This document shows, piece after piece, positions 8,239 through 17,066 of a stretch of 37,758 bases of DNA. The DNA lies in contig DATCDR010000058.1 of assembly GCA_036510575.1 (NCBI GenBank), positions 1 to 37,758 on the forward strand, read 5' to 3'. Position 1 is the stretch's first letter. Every line of letters starts with the position of its first letter. The position numbers were made by a program, and so were the translations under genes. This DNA is from DATCDR01 sp036510575 (GTDB taxonomy: Bacteria; Actinomycetota; Acidimicrobiia; Acidimicrobiales; Bog-793). The notes under the pieces were generated by a model. It searched no databases. It was not told the origin of the DNA and saw only the letters and a program-made list of their open reading frames with translations.

Positions 8239-9437
8239 GACGAGCGATGGGAATCATCCGACTCCGCCGAACCGCTGCCATCGCCGGCGCGGCTATCGGC
8301 GCGCTCCTGCTCGCGCCTTCACTCGGTGGCCAAGTCGTAGTGGGACAACAGACGAAAGGGACGGCGCCGACGGTCTCAACCCCCCTTGCGACCTCCGACG
8401 AGAACTCGTCCGGCAGCTGGGCCGCGCTCGCTATGGGCAATCTCGACCAGCCACTCAACACGTTCTGGCAGCTCTTCTTTCGACCGAGCGGCGGCTCCCG
8501 CTGGTCCGATGTCGTCGAAGGCACTGCAGTCGCAACGAATGGTGGCCTGGTGCTGGCGACGCCAGAAGGTGGGTCGCTCCTCGTCGGAGTGCTGCCTTCG
8601 AACCTGCTCCATTTCTCTCCGCTCCTCTCCACTGCAGATGGCGGGCGAACCTTTACTCCAGCACTCGTGCTGACGAATGGTCTCGCGGCACGTCCGAATG
8701 CCCTGTCGGGAGGCGCAAACGGACACGACCTCGCTCTCGTCGGGAGCGGCACTAGCACGCAGGTGCTGCAGACAGCGCCGGGGCTGAATAGCTGGCAGAA
8801 CCTTGTAAGTGAATCGCATCTGGCATCGAGCGCCGGAGGCCGGTCCTGCGGACTCGTCTCGATCACCGCCGTCGCCGAGGTCGCGAACCAAGCCGTCCTT
8901 GGAGCCACGTGTTCGGATCGTAGTGCTGTGGGCATCCTCGCAATGCGGAACGCATCGTGGCGGCTCGTCGGGCCAATGCTTCCTCACTCACTCGATTCCA
9001 AGAGTGTCGAGGTCTTGGGCTTGCGCGAAAGCGGCGACGGGCTTACCACCCTGCTCGCGGTCTCTGATGGTTCCGAGGTGAGCATCCTGGGAGCTTGGGC
9101 GAGCGCCGGGCTCGCTCACTGGACTATCTCATCCGCGATCCGCTTTGGGGCCGGCGATCGGGTCGTCTCCTTTGGGCCGGGCGCCGGACTGGGCTGGTTC
9201 GTTTTGGCCGCGAAACCCTCCGGCTCGAAGTCGCTCGAGGTGCTCGCATCGACGGGCTCGTGGACCGAGCTCCCGACCCCTCCAGCGCAGGCTGCCACGG
9301 TTTCGTTCGGTCCCGCGAACAGCGTTGACGTGCTCGGAGTGAGCGGCACGCTGTTGACCGACTGGAAGCTGGTCTCGTCTCGATGGACGAAAAGTCAGGT
9401 CATCACTGTTCCGATCCAATACGGATCCTCGGGGTGA
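8235..9437 (+). CDS. Secreted beta-propeller-like (Asp-box) protein of unknown function
   Basis: 400 residues. The ATG overlaps the previous stop as ATGA; a second ATG at 8247 is also possible. A basic start and hydrophobic stretch (AAIAGAAIGALLLAPSLGG) form a signal peptide or anchor. The body is rich in Gly, Ser, Thr and Trp with repeated strand-like blocks and one Asp-box (STADGGRTF), as in sialidase/BNR propellers. No catalytic motif is recognised. Coupling to the Sco fusion suggests it is co-expressed with copper/oxidase assembly functions. Confidence 0.6.
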   Translation: MRRAMGIIRLRRTAAIAGAAIGALLLAPSLGGQVVVGQQTKGTAPTVSTPLATSDENSSGSWAALAMGNLDQPLNTFWQLFFRPSGGSRWSDVVEGTAVATNGGLVLATPEGGSLLVGVLPSNLLHFSPLLSTADGGRTFTPALVLTNGLAARPNALSGGANGHDLALVGSGTSTQVLQTAPGLNSWQNLVSESHLASSAGGRSCGLVSITAVAEVANQAVLGATCSDRSAVGILAMRNASWRLVGPMLPHSLDSKSVEVLGLRESGDGLTTLLAVSDGSEVSILGAWASAGLAHWTISSAIRFGAGDRVVSFGPGAGLGWFVLAAKPSGSKSLEVLASTGSWTELPTPPAQAATVSFGPANSVDVLGVSGTLLTDWKLVSSRWTKSQVITVPIQYGSSG

Positions 9438-9513
9438 CGGCCCAGTCGGCATTCACGCTGTCGGTGAACGGACCTGCCCGCGCGTTTGGAATCGGCACGG
9501 CTGGGATCGCCGC

Positions 9514-9948
9514 ATGAAGCTGTCCTGTGAGGCCATCCGGGAGGCCTACTCGGCGCGCCTCGACGGCGAAGAACAGACAATCTCGGACGCACTTATCGAC
9601 GCGCACCTCGCGACCTGCGCCAGTTGCCGCCATTACATCGGAGACCTCGAAGCGTTGAGCCGAAGATTGCGACTCCAAATGCTTCAGCCCGTCCCCGATC
9701 TCGTCAATGCGATCCTGAGCCCGTCTGTAGGACCAGAACCGCTGCCCTCGGTGAGAACGTCGTTCTCGGGTCGACCGGCACGGTGGCTTCGACTCGACTG
9801 GGGCCAGGCAACGCGATGGGTCGCCGCCGTGGTTCCCCTTGCGGTAGCCGTTCCTGCCCTGGCACTCGGTGCCTTCACACACCCTCAAGTCATCCCATCC
9901 CACTTGCCCACGCCGTGCACGTTCTTTCTCCTTCACCACGTGCTGTAG
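9514..9948 (+). CDS. Zinc-finger anti-sigma factor, membrane-anchored
   Basis: 144 residues. The N-terminal motif HLATCASCRHY (H-x3-C-x2-C) is the zinc-binding anti-sigma (ZAS) signature, preceded by the usual LSCEAIREAYSARLDGE helix. One membrane segment follows (AAVVPLAVAVPALALGAF, about residues 109-126), then a short extracytosolic tail. ZAS proteins hold an ECF sigma factor at the membrane. The only sigma gene nearby is at 5705-6238 on the other strand, separated by two genes, so the pairing is inferred from proximity. Confidence 0.8.
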   Translation: MKLSCEAIREAYSARLDGEEQTISDALIDAHLATCASCRHYIGDLEALSRRLRLQMLQPVPDLVNAILSPSVGPEPLPSVRTSFSGRPARWLRLDWGQATRWVAAVVPLAVAVPALALGAFTHPQVIPSHLPTPCTFFLLHHVL

Positions 9949-10037
9949 CTCGTAGGACACCTGCGTAGCTGAACTGGTGGTCGATGTCGACGCACGGCAC
10001 TGCTGCTGGTCGTAGAGCGAAATGGGGTGACAGGTCA

Positions 10038-10063
10038 CGTTCATCATTCCTTCAGGAAGGCTC
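10038..10063 (+). promoter_or_regulatory. Shared upstream element, weak variant (L,D-transpeptidase 1)
   Basis: CGTTCAT at 10038-10044 and AAGGCTC at 10057-10063, with about four extra bases between the blocks compared with the good copies. It lies 26 bases ahead of the preferred GTG of the transpeptidase gene. Confidence 0.35.
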
Positions 10064-10088
10064 CGTAATCTCTGAAAATGGTCTTGAG

Positions 10089-11156
10089 GTGAAGTGGAGA
10101 CTGGTGGATCCGGTACAACGAGGCGCGCTCTCGCTCTTAGCAAGCGTCGTTGCCCTGAGTTCCGTCGTTGTTGCGAACGACGCCGGTGCCTCTCCTGTCA
10201 AACCTGGCGCCGCGATTTCTCGAGCGGCGAGTGCAGCAACGACCGGCGCATCGCACATCTCGCTCTCGCTTGCTACCAAAGTCGTAACCCCCGGTGAGCC
10301 CACAACGATCACCGCAATTGTGAGACCACGCGCAGCAGGTCGAATCGTCCTGCTTCGTCGTCAACGGAATGGGCGGTTCGTCAACTTAAAATTCGTCAGG
10401 ACGAATCGAAGAGGAGTCGCAATCTTCCGGAGTTCGTTTCGCACTAGGGGAGCAGTTGTGTTGCGAGCCTCAGTTATGGCGGCAGGCGATCTCGGCGCTG
10501 CGACCAGCGTTTCGGCCGTCGAGTACGTGGACGCGGAACTCCCATTCGTGCTGGCTCCAAACACCACGCTGGCGATGGGAACGAGTGGCTCACAGGTACT
10601 ACTCCTGCAGCAGCGGTTGAGCGCCCTTGGCTACTGGCTTGGAGTTCCTAACGGCATCTTCGGAGACGCGACGCAGCAGGCGGTCTACGCGCTGGAGAAG
10701 GTTGCAGGGCTCAATCGCAGCGGCATCGTTGGCGCGCCGTTCGTTGCAGCGCTGAACGCCGGTGCTGTCCCCCATCCACGCACGAACTCCGGCGATGCGA
10801 TCGAGGTCGACCTAGAACACGACCTCCTCCTGATCGTGAAGAACGGTGCCTTGCAGTACACGCTCAACACCTCGACTGGCGGTGGTTACACCTATGTCCA
10901 AGACGGTGTAAGCGATGTCGCCGCCACGCCACGGGGCGTGTACAGCATCGGTCGGGTCGTGGATGGACTGGTCGTCGACTCACTCGGAGCGCTCTGGCGC
11001 CCACGCTTTTTCTACGAGGGCTTCGCAATTCACGGTGATGGCTACGTCCCACCGGAGCCGGTTTCACATGGTTGCGTCCGCGTCTCCAATGAGGCGATCA
11101 ACTGGATCTGGGCGCAGAACCTCGCACCTATCGGCCTGAAGGTATGGCTCTACTGA
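10089..11156 (+). CDS. Exported L,D-transpeptidase with Ig-like and peptidoglycan-binding domains
   Basis: 355 residues from GTG at 10089 (MKWRLVDPVQRGALSLL). The longer frame from 9984 would put 35 unlikely residues before the signal sequence. A signal peptide or anchor (about 10-30) is followed by an Ig-like domain (ISLSLATKVVTPGEPTTITA). Then comes a peptidoglycan-binding helix domain (MGTSGSQVLLLQQRLSALGY) and a C-terminal YkuD domain. The catalytic motif is complete: IHGDG, then SHGCVRVSN with Cys329. These enzymes form 3-3 cross-links in peptidoglycan or attach proteins to it. It stands alone, between the anti-sigma gene and the reductase cassette. Confidence 0.9.
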   Translation: MKWRLVDPVQRGALSLLASVVALSSVVVANDAGASPVKPGAAISRAASAATTGASHISLSLATKVVTPGEPTTITAIVRPRAAGRIVLLRRQRNGRFVNLKFVRTNRRGVAIFRSSFRTRGAVVLRASVMAAGDLGAATSVSAVEYVDAELPFVLAPNTTLAMGTSGSQVLLLQQRLSALGYWLGVPNGIFGDATQQAVYALEKVAGLNRSGIVGAPFVAALNAGAVPHPRTNSGDAIEVDLEHDLLLIVKNGALQYTLNTSTGGGYTYVQDGVSDVAATPRGVYSIGRVVDGLVVDSLGALWRPRFFYEGFAIHGDGYVPPEPVSHGCVRVSNEAINWIWAQNLAPIGLKVWLY

Positions 11157-11283
11157 TTGATCAAGTGGACTCTTAGGAGCGCTCGGATTTTCGCCAGCAT
11201 GGTCGGACGGAATTCTCCGTGCGTTAATAAGGCGCGCGCCAGTTATGGGTACCTTGACATGCCAAAATGGACCAGTCTGGATA

Positions 11284-11306
11284 CGTTCATGTGACCGTCA
11301 GCTTTG
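11284..11306 (+). promoter_or_regulatory. Shared upstream element, degenerate copy (ferric reductase)
   Basis: CGTTCATG at 11284-11291, four bases, then CGTCAGCTTTG: the first block is exact and the spacing is that of the good copies, but the second block is degenerate. It precedes the ATG at 11396 by about 100 bases. A TTGACA at about 11252 lies just upstream. Confidence 0.35.
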
Positions 11307-11395
11307 ACGCGGAAACTACGAACGTGACAACGAAAACTGGCCGTGCTCGCGCGAGGTCTAATCCCCGACCGGTCGGCTCGGGCGCTCCGGCTGAC

Positions 11396-12742
11396 ATGAC
11401 TCGGCCAACGACCGCCTCACCACGTTCGCCGGTACCGCACCCACGAGTTCTCAATGGCGCAGTCGCCATCGTGGCGGTGGGCTTCGGTGTCACCACCGGA
11501 TTGGCCTTCACGGCCACAAGCCGCCACCAGCTCGCTGCTCCGGGTGGCGTCGACATGTTTCTCGGCAACCTGACCGGACTCGCCGGAACCTATCTCGCCC
11601 TCGTGATGGTGCTCCTCGTGAGTCGAATCCCCTTCGTCGAACACGTTCTCGGTCAGGATGGTCTCCTCGCTTGGCATCGTAGGATCGCCCCCTGGCCGAT
11701 CCTGCTGATCGTTGCCCACGTCATCTTGCTCACGGTTGCTTACGCGCAAGCCGCGCGGGCGGGAACCTTTCATGAGATCGGGACGCTGCTCAACAGCTTC
11801 CCTGACATGGCGATCGCGACTGCGGGCTTTGGAATCATGAGTGCGGTAGCGGTCGTGTCGATCCACACGATTCGGCGCCGGTTAAAGCGCGAGACCTGGT
11901 GGGCCCTCCACCTCTTCATGTACCTGGCGCTCGCACTCGCCTTTGCCCACGAGATCGTGCTCGGTCCGTCATTCGTCGGCCACCCGCTCACCCAGCTCAT
12001 CTGGTCCATCGCCTGGGCAGCGACCGCAGGTCTGGTTCTCACCTACCGGATTGGCCTCCCGATGTTTCGTACACTGCGCCACCGTCTCGTCATCGACCAA
12101 GTCCGCTCAGAGAGCCCCGATGTCGTCTCGATCACCATGAAAGGACGCCACCTCGAACGCCTTGCTGTCTCAGGCGGACAGTTCTTCGAGTGGCGGTTCC
12201 TCGCACCGGGCATGTGGTGGCAGGCGCATCCGTTCTCAATCTCGGCGCGGCCACAGCCCCCCTACCTGCGCCTTACAGCGAAGTGCGTCGGCGACTTCAC
12301 CTCAGCACTCGCCCAGCTGCCGGTCGGAACCCGGGTCGCCGTCGAAGGACCATACGGGGCGTTCACCTCGCATGTGCTGCGCTATCGGAGGGTCGTACTC
12401 ATTGCCGGTGGGATTGGCGTGACCGCTATCCGCTCACTCCTTGAAGATCTCCCGAAGGGAAGCCGCCCGGTCGTGATATTGCGCGCCTCGGACGAGAGCC
12501 AACTCATCCTCCGAGACGAGGTCGCCGAACTCGTCAGGTACCACGGCGGGCAGCTCCATGTGGTGGTTGGATCCCGAGAGGACGTGCCGGTCGAGCACCT
12601 CGGCAAGTTGATCACCGGAGATCTCCGCAAGCGCGACACCTTTGTGGCGGGCTCGGAAGGCTTCGTCACGGGCGTCGTCGAAATGCTCGTACGTCTCGGT
12701 GTGCCAAAAGAGGCGGTGCACTCCGAGGTATATGCGTTATGA
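11396..12742 (+). CDS. Ferric-reductase-like transmembrane flavoprotein with FNR module
   Basis: 448 residues from ATG at 11396. An in-frame start at 11267 exists but would place the shared upstream element inside the gene. The membrane part carries haem-binding His pairs on two helices (AWHRRIAPWPILLIVAHVI and WWALHLFMYLALALAFAHEI). The cytoplasmic part has an FAD motif HPFSISA, a second substrate-binding block KCVGDFTSAL, and the nucleotide-binding motif AGGIGVTAIRSLL. Electrons from NAD(P)H would pass through FAD and two haems across the membrane. The next two genes encode an exported FMN-binding protein and its flavin transferase, which fits a flavin-based extracytosolic electron transfer chain rather than a simple iron reductase. 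Confidence 0.88.
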   Translation: MTRPTTASPRSPVPHPRVLNGAVAIVAVGFGVTTGLAFTATSRHQLAAPGGVDMFLGNLTGLAGTYLALVMVLLVSRIPFVEHVLGQDGLLAWHRRIAPWPILLIVAHVILLTVAYAQAARAGTFHEIGTLLNSFPDMAIATAGFGIMSAVAVVSIHTIRRRLKRETWWALHLFMYLALALAFAHEIVLGPSFVGHPLTQLIWSIAWAATAGLVLTYRIGLPMFRTLRHRLVIDQVRSESPDVVSITMKGRHLERLAVSGGQFFEWRFLAPGMWWQAHPFSISARPQPPYLRLTAKCVGDFTSALAQLPVGTRVAVEGPYGAFTSHVLRYRRVVLIAGGIGVTAIRSLLEDLPKGSRPVVILRASDESQLILRDEVAELVRYHGGQLHVVVGSREDVPVEHLGKLITGDLRKRDTFVAGSEGFVTGVVEMLVRLGVPKEAVHSEVYAL

Positions 12743-12832
12743 CGTCGACTTGAGGGATACGAAAGGACGAATGATCGTGAGAAATATATCCACGAATGAC
12801 GACCGGCAGGTCACGACAAAAGATGGACCGGC

Positions 12833-13366
12833 ATGACAGTAAAACGTGGACCGTTTGCCCTTGCCGCGGCCGCGGCAGGGTTCGTGGGCGCGCTGGGCTT
12901 ACACGCGAGTGGATCCGTAACCGCTTTGACGCCCAAATTGAGCACTCCACGGAGCGGACCAAGCACACCAGCAACCACAATCCCATCGACTTCGAAAGGT
13001 GGCTCCAACTCCACACCGCCCACTTCGAAAGGCGGACCGACAACCACTACACATGTGCCTCCAGTCAAGAAGGCCAAGGGCACTTCCAGCCGCAGCGTGA
13101 CCGGAAGTACCTACAACTACAGCTACGGCCAACTTGCCGTCCGAGTCACGGTTACAGGGGCGAAGATCACCGGACTCAGCGTCGTCGGGTTGCAGACCGC
13201 AGAGTCCTACTCCCAGCAGATCGCCGATCAGGTCATCCCGATGCTGCGACAAGAGGTGCTCGCGGCACAAAGTGTCCGAGTCAATGGGATTTCGGGGGCG
13301 TCTTACACGGCCGAGGCGTACGTTTCCTCGGTCCAGTCAGCGCTCAACAAGCTGCACTTCAAATAG
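12833..13366 (+). CDS. Exported FMN-binding domain protein
   Basis: 177 residues. An N-terminal signal or anchor (KRGPFALAAAAAGFVGALGL) is followed by a Ser/Thr/Pro-rich linker (about 30-85) and an FMN-binding domain (about 90-177). The motif VNGISGASYTAEAYVSS matches the site where ApbE attaches FMN through a phosphoester; Ser157 is the likely acceptor, with Thr159 nearby. Covalent FMN would receive electrons from the reductase upstream. The next gene, nine bases downstream, is the ApbE-type transferase, which supports this. Confidence 0.87.
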   Translation: MTVKRGPFALAAAAAGFVGALGLHASGSVTALTPKLSTPRSGPSTPATTIPSTSKGGSNSTPPTSKGGPTTTTHVPPVKKAKGTSSRSVTGSTYNYSYGQLAVRVTVTGAKITGLSVVGLQTAESYSQQIADQVIPMLRQEVLAAQSVRVNGISGASYTAEAYVSSVQSALNKLHFK

Positions 13367-13375
13367 TTTCGGCTC

Positions 13376-14140
13376 GTGGCAGTCATTCATGAAGAGCCCG
13401 TCATGGGCACGGTCGTCACCTTTCACGTCGAGGCTTCCCATCTCTCAGAGGCGAACGTTCGCGAGGCCATCGCCGAAGCCTCGAAGATGATGCATCGCCA
13501 CGATGACATCTTCAGCACGTGGAAACAGGAAAGCCCGATGAGCCTGCTCCGGCGAGGTGAGCTCAGTCTCGATGACGCTCCCTCTGAGATCGCCGAGGTC
13601 CTCGCATTGTGTGCAGAGGCGCGATCGCTTTCGGGCGGATGGTTCGATGCGTCCTCGATGCCAGGGGGCATCGACCCGACCGGGCTCGTCAAAGGTTGGT
13701 CTGCTGAAAATGCCCTGGGACTGCTCAAGGATGCGGGCGTCACCTCGGCGATGGTCAACGCGGGTGGAGACATTGCCTGCTTAGGCTCACCGAGCACGGG
13801 CGGTCGTTGGAAGATCGGAATTCGCCACCCGTGGCGTGCTGACGCCCTTGCGTGCGTCCTCGAGGTCAACGACGCGGTTGCCACTTCAGGCGAATACGAG
13901 CGCGGGCGACACCTCATCGACCCGATCGGGCGTCTGGGACGACAGCCCGCCGCGGCGACGGTCACCGGACCGAGCCTGGCATTTGCCGATGCGTTTGCCA
14001 CGGCAGTCGCGGTCGGCGGCGACGAGGCATTCGCGATCGTCGCGTCGCTCGACCGCTACGACGCGTACCTGATCCGAGCTGATGGTTCGGAGGAGTCGAC
14101 CGAGGGCATCTGCCTCGTCAACGCCTCCGCCGACAAGTAG
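13376..14140 (+). CDS. apbE: FAD:protein FMN transferase (ApbE)
   Basis: 254 residues from GTG at 13376. Family motifs in order: VMGTVVTFHV near the start, IDPTGLVKGWSAE, VNAGGDIACLG, SGEYERGRHLIDP, and SLAFADAFATAVAVGG with the Mg-binding Asp near the end. It moves FMN from FAD onto Ser/Thr of the FMN-binding protein. No signal peptide is visible, since MGT begins at residue 10, so modification probably happens inside the cell, or the start lies elsewhere. It follows the acceptor gene by nine bases. Confidence 0.9.
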   Translation: MAVIHEEPVMGTVVTFHVEASHLSEANVREAIAEASKMMHRHDDIFSTWKQESPMSLLRRGELSLDDAPSEIAEVLALCAEARSLSGGWFDASSMPGGIDPTGLVKGWSAENALGLLKDAGVTSAMVNAGGDIACLGSPSTGGRWKIGIRHPWRADALACVLEVNDAVATSGEYERGRHLIDPIGRLGRQPAAATVTGPSLAFADAFATAVAVGGDEAFAIVASLDRYDAYLIRADGSEESTEGICLVNASADK

Positions 14141-14510
14141 CCCGAGATCCTCACCCGAAAGCCAAAAGCAGCTCTCAACGCCCTTCATTGCTGCCACGGG
14201 ATTTAAACGCGAATGGGCGACCCTCCTACACGACTCCCGAGGTTGCTTCGGAAGCTGTGTTCGATGCGCCTGGTCGGCACGACGGGATCGCGGCCAGTTG
14301 CCGGCCAAGGTTTCCCATCCGAGACCCACGTGTTCGAGGAACCAGATGAGCCGTGCTGTCGAGTCGATCTTCGTTAGCTCCGAACATGCACGACTCGGTG
14401 TTCGTCGTCCAAGCTCGACGGTTTCGTTGGATCGCTTCGTCACTGTTCTAGCCGGGGTCTCTACATACCTGGCGATTCTGCGCGTTTCTGGCAACTTCCC
14501 AGATGACTGC
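14141..14510. other. Convergent gap, no feature seen
   Basis: 370 bases between the 3' ends of apbE and the phosphoesterase gene. I see no gene, tRNA or clear T-tailed terminator; only a short GCTT/AAGC stem near 14239. Confidence 0.5.
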
Positions 14511-15422
14511 TTAGAGCCGGAAGAGCTGGACCATCGACGGCGCCGTCCTCGCCCCTCCAAGGTAAGAAAGTCCGAGGAGCTGCTCGGCCGTGCGCAAAAG
14601 TGAATAGTGGTCAAGGTCCAAAGTGACGCGGGACCCGCGGGGAACGGAGGGCGCCACGACGAACGTGGCGACATGATTACCGGGCCCGGTATTGCTCTCG
14701 TCCCAGATAATAAAAAGCGCCATTTCATGCGCGAGATACTCAGGACTGTCCAGGATTTGAGGAACGATATGGGCGAGCCACGCGTCACCGGTAGAGACCG
14801 AACAGTTATGCATGTCATCGCAAATGTTCGGGGTGATGAACGTGAATGCCGCCGAGAGATCGAGCGGCTCGCGAAGCGGTACGTCATCCTTGGTGCACGT
14901 CGTCGCGAGGTCCGCGTAGTAGACCGCGGGGTCGTGACGCGCCGCGTACGAGCCGCTTGTCACCTTGTCGCAAGCGACCGGCATCGACTCCTCAAGGGCA
15001 CGCCAATTTCCATCCAACTCCGAGAAGATGTTCGCGGTCCTGACGTGATGGGAGCTCGGCTCGGCATCGTCAGTAATCCCATCGGTTGTACCGGATGTGA
15101 GCGCGAGATAGTTCGGCAAACTCGGGTGTGTGACTGCGTGGTAGTTCGTCGCGAGGCCACACTCGGTCCCGAGCCGTGCAAGATAGGGCGCATCAGCTGA
15201 TCCCACAATCGAGGAGTACCCGTAGTTCTCCATGACTATCCATACGACGTGCCGGTAATGAGGAGTGCCAACTCCTGGACCGCACGGAGTGGACATCACG
15301 AGCGATCGTTGCTGTTTTGTGCTCCCAACCGTGCCCGCAAAGGTCACGGTCGCTAGGGCGAGTACTGCCGAGAGGCCGATGGCGCCTATCGCAACCAGCC
15401 GGCGGACGCCGTGCGCGATCAC
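14511..15422 (-). CDS. Secreted acid phosphatase-type phosphoesterase
   Basis: 303 residues from GTG at 15422-15420. An in-frame TTG at 15485 would add 21 charged residues ahead of the signal peptide (AHGVRRLVAIGAIGLSAVLA). The family (phosphoesterase PF04185, AcpA/PI3P-phosphatase like) is shown by HVVWIVMENYGYSSIVG, THPSLPNYLALTSG, ITPNICDDMHNCSVSTGD and FIIWDESNTGPGNHVATFVV; these carry the metal-binding Glu/Asn, Asp and His residues. It would hydrolyse phosphate monoesters or phospholipid-derived substrates outside the cell. It lies downstream of the sensor kinase on the same strand, about 300 bases away. Confidence 0.82.
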   Translation of the reverse strand: MIAHGVRRLVAIGAIGLSAVLALATVTFAGTVGSTKQQRSLVMSTPCGPGVGTPHYRHVVWIVMENYGYSSIVGSADAPYLARLGTECGLATNYHAVTHPSLPNYLALTSGTTDGITDDAEPSSHHVRTANIFSELDGNWRALEESMPVACDKVTSGSYAARHDPAVYYADLATTCTKDDVPLREPLDLSAAFTFITPNICDDMHNCSVSTGDAWLAHIVPQILDSPEYLAHEMALFIIWDESNTGPGNHVATFVVAPSVPRGSRVTLDLDHYSLLRTAEQLLGLSYLGGARTAPSMVQLFRL

Positions 15423-15601
15423 GGCACCGCGGTCCGCATCGTGGTTCGTCGGTCGACGTCTCCACCGCGTCCGAGGCCAGAGCAAGACCCGAATGCTGTG
15501 CGACGGCAGCGGAAGTCACATCGCACGAGGTCGCGGAGGACGGCCACTATTCCCCTCGCGATCACTTCTGCGACAGGGTCTTTGCGGCAATTTGGGACTT
15601 C

Positions 15602-15633
15602 CAGGTACGGGACAGTCCTTAGCGACATGAAAT
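15602..15633 (-). promoter_or_regulatory. Shared upstream element, weak copy (phosphoesterase)
   Basis: On the minus strand TTTCATG, four bases, TAAGG, then GTACC at the usual distance from TAAGG. The first gap is two bases shorter than in the good copies. It lies about 180 bases ahead of the phosphoesterase start, within a 300-base gap that otherwise shows nothing. Confidence 0.3.
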
Positions 15634-15725
15634 GGAACTTGTCGTGGCGAGCATATCCAACGGTGGTAAGTCCGACTTCTTGAAACCCCTCTGCAAGACG
15701 GGATTCGGGCGCCAATCGGCACGTC

Positions 15726-17066
15726 TCAATGCGAGACCAATTGGGGCGTCGAGTGTGGCGGATTCACGTGTCGTCCACTCGGTAGATCACTCCCGGCATC
15801 GCCGCGATAACGCGGCCAAGAAGCTTGGAACCGTGCACCGCCGAGAGGCGCTGCGCTCACCGCCCACTCGCCATCGGTCGCCCGCACGACGGTGTTCGCA
15901 ATGGAAAGGCCGAGGCCGGCACCGCCGGGGACCGAGCTTGCTCTATGAAAACGTTCCATGATTTGCTCGCGTTCCTCTTCGGCAATTCCGGGACCGTTGT
16001 CGTCGACTGTTAGCGACACGCCGTCGGCGGAGGCAGAAACGACAATTTCGACCCGCCCGCCGGCACCGGTATAGCGACAGGCATTGTCGAGGAGCACCGA
16101 GACGAGGCGATCGAGCCAGTCGGCCGGGGCAAGGACGAGCGCTGGGAACGAGCCCACCTCGGAGGACGAGATGACAAGATCCTCACGGAGCGCGAGTGCA
16201 CTGAAGCGGTCGGCACATACCTTGGCGATTCTCGCGAGATCGACGGCTTCGTGCGGAGGGTCCTTCGGCAGCGAGTCAAGACGCGCCAACCACAAAAGGT
16301 CCTCGACGATTGTGCGCAGCCGCTTTGACTCGCTGGCGACCCGCTCCAACGCTTCGCGGTATCCAGTTGCGGATCGCTTCGTACTAAGTGCGAGACCGAT
16401 CTCGGCTTCGATAACGCTGAGCGGGGTGCGCAGCTCATGGGAGGCGTCCGCGGTGAACTCGAGCTGACGAAGTCGGGATCGCTCGATCGGTGTTGCAGCG
16501 CGGCGCCCGATGATGGACGCGGCGAGAAACAAGGCGAGAAGGAGAATCGGCGTGAGGACGCCCTCGATCAGGAAAAGGGTATCGCGCACGCTTGTCGCCT
16601 CCGCGGTGCTTGTGGCGACGACGAATCGACCACCTCGAACCGCCGCTGCATCAAGACGAAAACTCCGCCCGCCGACGACGGAATTCGTGGGGCCACCGAC
16701 GCTCAAATCGCCAACCGGGAGCGCTGGGGCGCCGGCGGCTAGACGTTGAGCGCTCATCACACCGGTTGGCACGAACCAGGCCAGGACTGGCGCATCGTCA
16801 AGATCGCCGCTTCCGATATTCGGCGGGTTTCTTATGGTCTTCGTCGGCGTAACTGACTGCGGGTACGCGCGGGTGAGCGAAACGAGGCGCTCGGTCAACC
16901 GTGCGTCGATCGATCCGTTGAGTCGGTCGACAACCATCAGATCGACGATGGTGCAGGCCAAGAGGTAGACGACAAGGGCGAGCACCGTCGCGCCGAGTGC
17001 CACCCGCCGTACGTGGAGGCGAACGGGACCTTTAGAGACGGCGGTGTCCCTCACCTTGTGTTTCAC
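15726..17066 (-). CDS. Sensor histidine kinase
   Basis: 446 residues from GTG at 17066, overlapping the regulator's stop (TAGTG). There are two membrane helices (about 16-40 and 150-175) around an extracytosolic sensor region. The H-box is ASHELRTPLSVIEAEIG. The ATP-binding domain has its N-box (LLDNACRYTGAGG), DDNGPGIAEEE, FHRAS and GGAGLGLSIANTVV. All motifs look functional, unlike its partner regulator. It would autophosphorylate on the H-box His in response to an envelope signal. It is downstream of, and probably co-transcribed with, L,D-transpeptidase 2 and the regulator. Confidence 0.9.
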   Translation of the reverse strand: MKHKVRDTAVSKGPVRLHVRRVALGATVLALVVYLLACTIVDLMVVDRLNGSIDARLTERLVSLTRAYPQSVTPTKTIRNPPNIGSGDLDDAPVLAWFVPTGVMSAQRLAAGAPALPVGDLSVGGPTNSVVGGRSFRLDAAAVRGGRFVVATSTAEATSVRDTLFLIEGVLTPILLLALFLAASIIGRRAATPIERSRLRQLEFTADASHELRTPLSVIEAEIGLALSTKRSATGYREALERVASESKRLRTIVEDLLWLARLDSLPKDPPHEAVDLARIAKVCADRFSALALREDLVISSSEVGSFPALVLAPADWLDRLVSVLLDNACRYTGAGGRVEIVVSASADGVSLTVDDNGPGIAEEEREQIMERFHRASSVPGGAGLGLSIANTVVRATDGEWAVSAAPLGGARFQASWPRYRGDAGSDLPSGRHVNPPHSTPQLVSH

